Below are positions 22,610 to 27,152 of a stretch of 27,152 nucleotides of DNA, in pieces. The stretch spans positions 1 to 27,152 of the forward strand of contig JAGGXI010000012.1 of the NCBI GenBank assembly GCA_021163155.1. Direction: 5' to 3'. The DNA is from Candidatus Aerophobota bacterium. GTDB lineage: Bacteria > Aerophobota > Aerophobia > Aerophobales > JAGGXI01. Under the pieces are notes generated by a model that saw only the letters and a program-made list of their open reading frames with translations, ran no database searches and was not told where the DNA came from. A program made the position numbers and the translations under genes. The stretch's first letter is position 1. Every line of letters begins with the position of its first letter.

Positions 22610-23069
22610 CTAACAGTTTACCGAATCTGGGTTCAATTTCTTTTCTTTAGCTAACTCCTGAACCTTTACTTTTTGGGAATCAATCCCTAAACCATTTTTA
22701 GCTTGTTCTTCAAAGAATATTACATATGTCTTCTTCTGGGAATCGGAATAGTCCGCTGAATTTCAGTAGCTCGTCTCTTTAACCCTTTCTCCCTTTTTCT
22801 TCCAGATTTGAATTTAATTAACTTTTCCTCTTGTAAGATTTCCAAGCTCTTTTTTATAGAAGGAATGCTAACTCCTGATTTTTCTGATAGCTTCCTGTAA
22901 TTTATAAAAATTCTACTTCGTGCAGGGTACCTCCGCTTCTTTTCTACCCTGATAATCGCCAGATAAATCATTGATATAACTGGTTTTAATTTCTTTGGCC
23001 AACCATACCGCCAAAAGTCTTCCTCTCTCCATTTTCTAAAGAGAATAATTGCTCATATCTTCGTATCAT
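22610..23069 (-). pseudogene. Helix-turn-helix protein (replication-initiator-like), two frameshifts
   Basis: Reading from ATG 23069 (AAGGAG upstream) gives MIRRYEQLFSLE; one frameshift near 23030 leads into WREEDFWRYGWPKKLKPVIS and the HTH piece INYRKLSEKSGVSIPSIKKS, LEILQEEKLIKFK; a second near 22735 leads into KKTYVIFFEEQAKNGLGI and ends at TAG 22610-22612. Joined, the product would be about 150 residues with a winged HTH, like the DNA-binding part of phage/plasmid replication initiators. In the present state only the central 83 residues form one open frame. Likely a decayed gene of a mobile element. Confidence 0.6.
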
Positions 23070-23303
23070 TCTTATCCCTGCTCCTTAAGATTACCTTAAA
23101 CAAGAAAATCAGACAGATAGACAATAAAGCTACATATTCTGAGGTATTTGAGGCAACAAGGGAGATTAAGGCAGTAGGGGTTGCTCCGCCACCACGGATC
23201 ATATCCTATCAAGAAAGAGAAAACCTAGTGTCGCGCCAAAGGTAGGTTTTAGCTCTCTCGTCGATAAAAGGGAAAACTTTGGAAGGCAAGTGTCAAACTT
23301 GCG
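23070..23303. other. Spacer with a short unexplained + strand reading piece
   Basis: From about 23087 to 23248 the + strand reads KIRQIDNKATYSEVFEAT and REIKAVGVAPPPRIISYQ and ends at TAG. It has amino-acid composition like a real protein C-terminus but no start and no family that I recognise. The remainder holds nothing visible. Confidence 0.3.
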
Positions 23304-23630
23304 TTAAAAAATTTCTCTTTTTGTGATAGCAGCGTCATTTACGGGAAGGGTAACAATAATTCCCATGCCTGGCTGGGTAAAATCGATATTCTCTTCAGCA
23401 ATAGGAAGAAAATTCTTTCGCTCAACCAATGCCAATATAGTCCTGTTGGCGGTTTTCTTCTCGCCTACTAATTGTCGCAAACTGGTAAATATAGGCACTT
23501 CGTAAGATAAGAAATACCCGAGACCTTCGCTGTTTAAAATCGTAGCTCTCGAAACCTCAAGTTCAACAAGAATAGATAGTATCACTTCAAGATATTCTTC
23601 CCTATTAAGCACAATTATTAAAAGTTCTAT
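23304..23630 (-). CDS. P-II-like small protein associated with the antiporter
   Basis: A protein of about 108 residues with the ferredoxin-like P-II fold pattern: LLIIVLNREEYLEVIL, VSRATILNSEGLGYFL, VPIFTSLRQL, NRTILALVE and MGIIVTLPV. P-II relatives of this sort lie beside Na+/H+ antiporters and may sense a nucleotide or ion. The T-loop Tyr/uridylylation motif is not evident. The first good start codon is GTG 23612 without a ribosome-binding site. However, homology-like sequence IELLIIV extends upstream to ATA 23630, which has GGAG exactly 8 bases before it. I therefore place the start there: either a lost ATG or a rare ATA start. It follows the antiporter gene by 49 bases. Confidence 0.6.
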   Translation of the reverse strand: MELLIIVLNREEYLEVILSILVELEVSRATILNSEGLGYFLSYEVPIFTSLRQLVGEKKTANRTILALVERKNFLPIAEENIDFTQPGMGIIVTLPVNDAAITKREIF

Positions 23631-23679
23631 TTTTTATTCTCCAAATTTAGCCCGTTAGAAATTCTATCTCTAAGGGGGT

Positions 23680-24897
23680 TTATTTGGCCTTATTCATCTC
23701 TCCTGCTTTTGAGATAGCGAATTTTGTTGCTATTGGCCCAATTATTTCAAAAATAATTGTAGTAGCAGCGATGATATTTATTACAAGTATAGCTAAATCT
23801 TGTCCCGCCTTACCCAGAGGGCCAAATTCTCTGGTAACTAAGATAGCAAGTCCTATAGCCACCCCGGCTTGAGAAAGAATCCCAAAGCCTAAATATTTTC
23901 GGATAGCCGGATCTTGCTTTGATATCGTAGCGCCGAAAAAAGCTCCTCCTATTAATCCCGATGTTCTACATATTGTATAAATTAGACCAATAAATCCCGT
24001 AGCAGGAAGAAGTTTAATTTGAAGATGAGCACCGGCAATAACAAAAAAGATTATGTATATAGGCAGAGTAATGGATTGTATTGCCTGATAGGCCCTGCGG
24101 TTAGCAAGTGGAAAAAGATTGGCAAAGACCATTCCTAAACTTAAATTCGATAGAATAAGTGAAAGATGAAAATATTTCGACAAACCTATGCATATAAGAA
24201 TTACTGCGAGAGATATGGCTAATACTCCATCTTTACCTTTTAACTTTCTTATAAAATATCCAAAGGTGATACCCATCAATCCGCCTAAAACAATTGCTCC
24301 AAGTATTTCAATAAAAGAGCCTCCTACGATATTTAAGAATGATACCGTGCTGCCGGTTAGAAAAAGTTTTGCTAATGCAGCAGCAATGGCATAAATCATA
24401 ATAGCCAATCCATCATCCAATCCTACTACAGCATAAAGGGCACTTGTCAAAGGGCCTTTTGCTTTATATTCCTGCAAAACCGCTACTGTTCCTGCTGGGG
24501 CAGATGCCGGGGCTATAGCACCAAAAATCAAAGCCACATATAATTTATGCGTCAAAAGATAGACTCCAAGAGCTACCAGCAAGAAAGCGCCAAATGACTC
24601 TGAAAAGATAATGGTTATAATTCCTCTTCCCATCTTTCGCAGAGTACTCATCTGCATTTCGCTACCGATTATAAAAGCCACAACTCCTAAAGCTAAATCG
24701 TTAAATACTCCGATTTTATCCAATAATTCCAGACTAAAAATTTTAAAGACAGAAGATCCCAATATGACACCTACCAAAAGATAACCAGTAACTCCAGGAA
24801 ATTTAAGCAGGTTACTAAATCTGCCGCCAATAAAACCGAGGATAATAGCTATACCAATAAAAAATAATATATCCATCTGTGAATTAAAATTACTCAT
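23680..24897 (-). CDS. CPA2-family cation/proton antiporter (KefB/NapA-like)
   Basis: A 405-residue inner-membrane protein with about 12-13 hydrophobic segments and no cytoplasmic TrkA domain. The TM4 unwound region is APASAPAGTVAVLQEY and the TM5 ion site is VVGLDDGLAIMIYA; the adjacent Asp-Asp pair is the mark of CPA2 exchangers, often electrogenic Na+/H+ types. GFIGGRFSNLLKFPGVTGYLLVG at the N-terminus is also typical. AAGGG lies 8 bases before ATG 24897. The start overlaps the stop of the EIIA-like gene by 8 bases, and a P-II-like gene follows: this triplet suggests a transporter controlled by PTS or nitrogen-type signals. Confidence 0.88.
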   Translation of the reverse strand: MSNFNSQMDILFFIGIAIILGFIGGRFSNLLKFPGVTGYLLVGVILGSSVFKIFSLELLDKIGVFNDLALGVVAFIIGSEMQMSTLRKMGRGIITIIFSESFGAFLLVALGVYLLTHKLYVALIFGAIAPASAPAGTVAVLQEYKAKGPLTSALYAVVGLDDGLAIMIYAIAAALAKLFLTGSTVSFLNIVGGSFIEILGAIVLGGLMGITFGYFIRKLKGKDGVLAISLAVILICIGLSKYFHLSLILSNLSLGMVFANLFPLANRRAYQAIQSITLPIYIIFFVIAGAHLQIKLLPATGFIGLIYTICRTSGLIGGAFFGATISKQDPAIRKYLGFGILSQAGVAIGLAILVTREFGPLGKAGQDLAILVINIIAATTIIFEIIGPIATKFAISKAGEMNKAK

Positions 24898-25295
24898 TAT
24901 TATTTCCCTTCAACTTTTTTAAATCCATCAATGATTTCTTTCGGGCGCGTTTCAGAAGCCTGGTTAAGTGGGCTAAAGTCCCTAAATAATTATTTAAAGT
25001 TTTCTCTTTGTGTGCGTCCATTAAGAAAATAAGATTAGCTGGCTTACCATCTAAAGAGTTAAATTCCACACCTTCGGATGACCTACCAAAGGCGATTACG
25101 GAATCCTTTACAACATCGGTTCTGGCATAAGGAATGGCTATTCCATTGCCGATTCCCGTTGTGCCCAGATTCTCCCGCTCAAAGACATCTTTAATAAGAG
25201 TATCGAAATCAACCAGCTTTTTTTGCGTCTTTCAATAGTGTGAATATTTCTTTAATTGTTTCCTCGCTCAATAAAGTTATCCGCTGTTTGGCCTT
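24890..25295 (-). pseudogene. PTS EIIA (fructose/nitrogen type)-like domain, frameshifted, His replaced by Tyr
   Basis: Two frames join into one EIIA-like domain of about 130 residues: RITLLSEETIKEIFTLLKDAKK, then LVDFDTLIKDVFERENLGTT, GIGNGIAIPYARTD, and SSEGVEFNSLDGKPANLIFL. The frame changes at an A7 run (25218-25224); removing one A restores it. The phospho-accepting His of the GIAIPH motif is Tyr (codon 25127-25129, a single C-to-T change). Its 3' end overlaps the antiporter start by 8 bases, so it was part of that operon. The 5' end meets a transposase remnant at about 25270, and no normal start remains. Confidence 0.75.
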
Positions 25296-25895
25296 CTACA
25301 CGCTTAAAATAGCGTAATTTTGGCTCTTTTTTAAAAGAGAATCCAATAAAGTTTAATGGTTTAATTCTCCCAGTGATATATTTTTTACCAATGAAATCTG
25401 CTTCTAAAACTCTATCTCATAAAAGATTGAAAATGGTATATTCTGGACAACAAAGATATTTAGCTGCTCCTTATGTGTCTATCTTTTCTTCTTTTATCTG
25501 AAAGTCCTAAGCTTGATAGAATTTGACCAATTGTTCTCAGAGGTGGAGGAGACATGTTGGGGGATCTTTTTCTCCATTCTTGTTCAATAGCTGTGGCTCC
25601 GGTATAAAATTGAGAAGGACCCTTTTCTAAATCGCTACGAATTTTCCAAATTATTCTTTGGTCTGCTTTTGTCCATTTTCTTCCTTTACCTTTTGGCCAA
25701 CCACGATTGTCTTTAGTGAAATCTTGATTTGGTGATTTAGTCCATTTGATAACAAAGTTTCATGGAGACCTTTTCTTTTTAGCAATCATTGATTTGGAAA
25801 GATGATGATTGAAAAATAACTTATTGACTCTTTTTCTTAATCTAATTAATTTTTTTTCATAGCTATTCTTATTATTTTTATGATTAATCCCAGCC
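25256..25895 (-). pseudogene. Decayed integrase-type (rve/DDE) transposase
   Basis: Pieces in order: KKLIRLRKRVNKLFFNHHLS, TKDNRGWPKGKGRKWTKADQ, IIWKIRSDLEKGPSQFYTGA, PPPLRTIGQILSSLGL, and in another frame CPEYTIFNLL, VLEADFIGKKYITGRIKPLN and YFKRVEGQTADNFI. The last piece holds the first catalytic Asp region (EADFIG) of the integrase core. In-frame TGA codons lie at 25760-25762 and 25417-25419 and a frameshift near 25475. The core's second half is missing; the sequence passes into the EIIA-like gene. Bases 25896-25957 show nothing recognisable. Confidence 0.75.
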
Positions 25896-25957
25896 TCCGC
25901 AAAGCACCTCGGAAGCCCTCATATTATGCGAGTTTGAATTTTTATATTAGACTACAT

Positions 25958-27152
25958 TTAGTTTTCCTCTGTTGTTTTTTGAAATATTTTCTTATCCAAA
26001 AGATGACTAAAACCAAGTTGCTGAAGAATCTTTAAGTCCTCAGGTTCTGGATAGATAATCTTTTCTTTAACCCAGCCAAACTTTTCATCTTTAAACCTGC
26101 TGAGTCGGGAATTCTTAAAAGGTTGATAGAGTTTTTTGGAATTGAGAAATTCAGTTTCTTCATGCTTACTTCTCATTCGGGCTAAGTGGAAATTAAGAAA
26201 ATAAGCCAAAACACAGATAGTATACACTGCTCTCACATGTTCATCAAGATTTACCCAGAAGGGTCGGATTTTTAAGAAAGACTTAAGGTGCTTGAAAGCA
26301 TCTTCAATCTTCCTCTTGTTCCGATAGCCATAGATAACCTTTTCTGGAGGAAAGAGAAATTGATCATCTTTTTTCTCAGTATGATTGGTAACAAAACAGC
26401 AGACACCATCAAGAAGGGATGCTTTTCTGATTTTTTCTTCCCTCTTTTTAATAGATACCTGATAACCTATTATCCTTTTAGTTGAGCCATTAGAAAGAGT
26501 TCGGCTAATATTAATCTTTGAAAAACGAGGCTTTTCAAAGAAACGGGTAATCTTTAAGCGGGCAAGTTCTTTTTTGACACTGCCTCTAATAACCTCTTTG
26601 CTTCTTTTGCGCTTAGCTTTTTGAAGCTCTCGGTTAAGTTGAGAGATAAACTTAAGAAAGAGTTCAATTTTTTCTTCTCGATTGCTTCTTTGCTCGATAA
26701 AGAGAGAGAGATTGATTCCTAAGATATAGCGTTTGTCTTTAACCTTTCCTAAATCCTGATAATAGAGAAACTTATCATACCTAGTAAATCCGGGAAGAGA
26801 TTCTATCTCTTTCTTAATGTTCTTTATTGTTAGGTCTTTAAAAAGTTGTAGATTGACTCCTTCAACCTTTGGTATCTGGTTTTTATCTAAAGTAGTGATG
26901 TATTTTAAGCTCTTTTCTTTATTTTTATCTATCAGTTGGAGGTTGTCTTCTGAGACAACTCCTCTATCAAAGACAAGGGAGACGTCCTTAAGATGGAATC
27001 TGTCTCTGCAGGCTTTGACTTTATCTTTTAGAGTGGTTACCTCAGCGGTATTCCCTGGCAGGACATCCCACTTAAAGGGGTAACCATCCTCATTAACCAT
27101 AATAGCAAGGATAACCTGCTTACGATGGGATTGGTTGTTTTTGCTTTTCCCT
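25958..27152 (-). CDS. IS1634-family (IS4 superfamily) transposase, 5' end outside the window
   Basis: An open frame of 398 codons running off the window edge; the in-frame ATG at 27100 is internal, since sequence upstream (KSKNNQSHRKQVILAIMV) still matches the family. Seen: the N2/N3-type segment LVFDRGVVSEDNLQLI with the second catalytic Asp, and the C1 region FPPEKVIYGYRNKRKIEDAF with the Tyr-Arg-Lys-Glu signature and catalytic Glu, followed by IRPFWV, HVRAVYTICVLAYFLNFHL. This is the usual YREK motif of IS4/IS1634 transposases. The visible part has no stop or frameshift, so the element may be active. Terminal repeats were not identified. Confidence 0.85.
   Translation of the reverse strand, partial: GKSKNNQSHRKQVILAIMVNEDGYPFKWDVLPGNTAEVTTLKDKVKACRDRFHLKDVSLVFDRGVVSEDNLQLIDKNKEKSLKYITTLDKNQIPKVEGVNLQLFKDLTIKNIKKEIESLPGFTRYDKFLYYQDLGKVKDKRYILGINLSLFIEQRSNREEKIELFLKFISQLNRELQKAKRKRSKEVIRGSVKKELARLKITRFFEKPRFSKINISRTLSNGSTKRIIGYQVSIKKREEKIRKASLLDGVCCFVTNHTEKKDDQFLFPPEKVIYGYRNKRKIEDAFKHLKSFLKIRPFWVNLDEHVRAVYTICVLAYFLNFHLARMRSKHEETEFLNSKKLYQPFKNSRLSRFKDEKFGWVKEKIIYPEPEDLKILQQLGFSHLLDKKIFQKTTEEN

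Noticed and set aside
25417-25762. In-frame TGA codons in the transposase remnant as a sign that TGA encodes Trp or Gly.
   Set aside because: icd, the ferredoxin-like gene and the feoB G-domain gene end at TGA at expected lengths or overlaps, and Trp is encoded by TGG throughout, so the standard code fits; the remnant also has a frameshift.

Overview
The window looks like a piece of an AT-rich (by eye roughly 35% G+C) anaerobic, non-spore-form-specific bacterial genome. Evidence for anaerobiosis: a Feo ferrous-iron system, a CooS/CooF-type carbon monoxide dehydrogenase-like cluster, several ferredoxin-type proteins and a short anaerobe-type ThiC. The mix of genes and many broken insertion sequences would fit an uncultivated lineage such as Aerophobota or Atribacterota, but that is only a guess; no rRNA or tRNA was found.

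Layout. (1) Bases 1-119 are the end of an IS200/IS605 TnpB. (2) 259-4446 (+): an iron locus with a promoter and a perfect DtxR-type operator, feoA, a feoB split into a G-protein gene and a membrane gene, and a DtxR/MntR-family regulator, followed by a YggS-type PLP protein and a DUF89 phosphatase-like protein. (3) 4447-7164 (+): a REP-like hairpin, a consensus promoter and a thrC-thiC pair. (4) 7352-18035 (-): a 10.7-kb co-directional block. In order of transcription it holds a tripartite tricarboxylate transporter (TctC-TctB-TctA), a CooF-like ferredoxin, a CooS-like protein that keeps its electron-transfer clusters but lacks key C-cluster residues, an FAD/NAD oxidoreductase, two unrecognised Fe-S/Cys proteins, a D-serine dehydratase-like PLP enzyme and a DUF6282 metal-hydrolase-like protein. 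(5) 18036-19353: about 1.3 kb of decayed sequence with a 79-bp remnant of a second isocitrate dehydrogenase and a probable LarA-like remnant. (6) 19354-21361 (-): a consensus promoter with a palindromic operator, then an aconitase/LeuCD-type locus collapsed by an internal deletion, then an intact NADP-type isocitrate dehydrogenase. (7) 21380-23300: a graveyard of insertion-sequence, serine recombinase and HTH-gene fragments plus a composite REP (BIME-like) unit. (8) 23304-25295 (-): a frameshifted PTS EIIA-like gene, a CPA2 cation/proton antiporter and a small P-II-like protein. (9) 25256-27152 (-): a decayed integrase-type transposase and an IS1634-type transposase open at the window edge.

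How it works together. The iron locus appears self-regulating: the encoded DtxR-type protein is the natural candidate to bind the operator over the feo start site. The CooF/CooS-like/FAD-NAD gene set resembles the known CODH-CooF-FNOR arrangement, but loss of the C-cluster His and Cys and of the catalytic Lys argues against ordinary CO oxidation. With its linked organic-acid transporter and the two unknown Fe-S genes it is the best candidate here for an undescribed redox system. The aconitase collapse beside an intact icd, and the icd duplicate remnant nearby, suggest that this arm of central metabolism is being rearranged or lost in this population, unless an assembly error caused the deletion.
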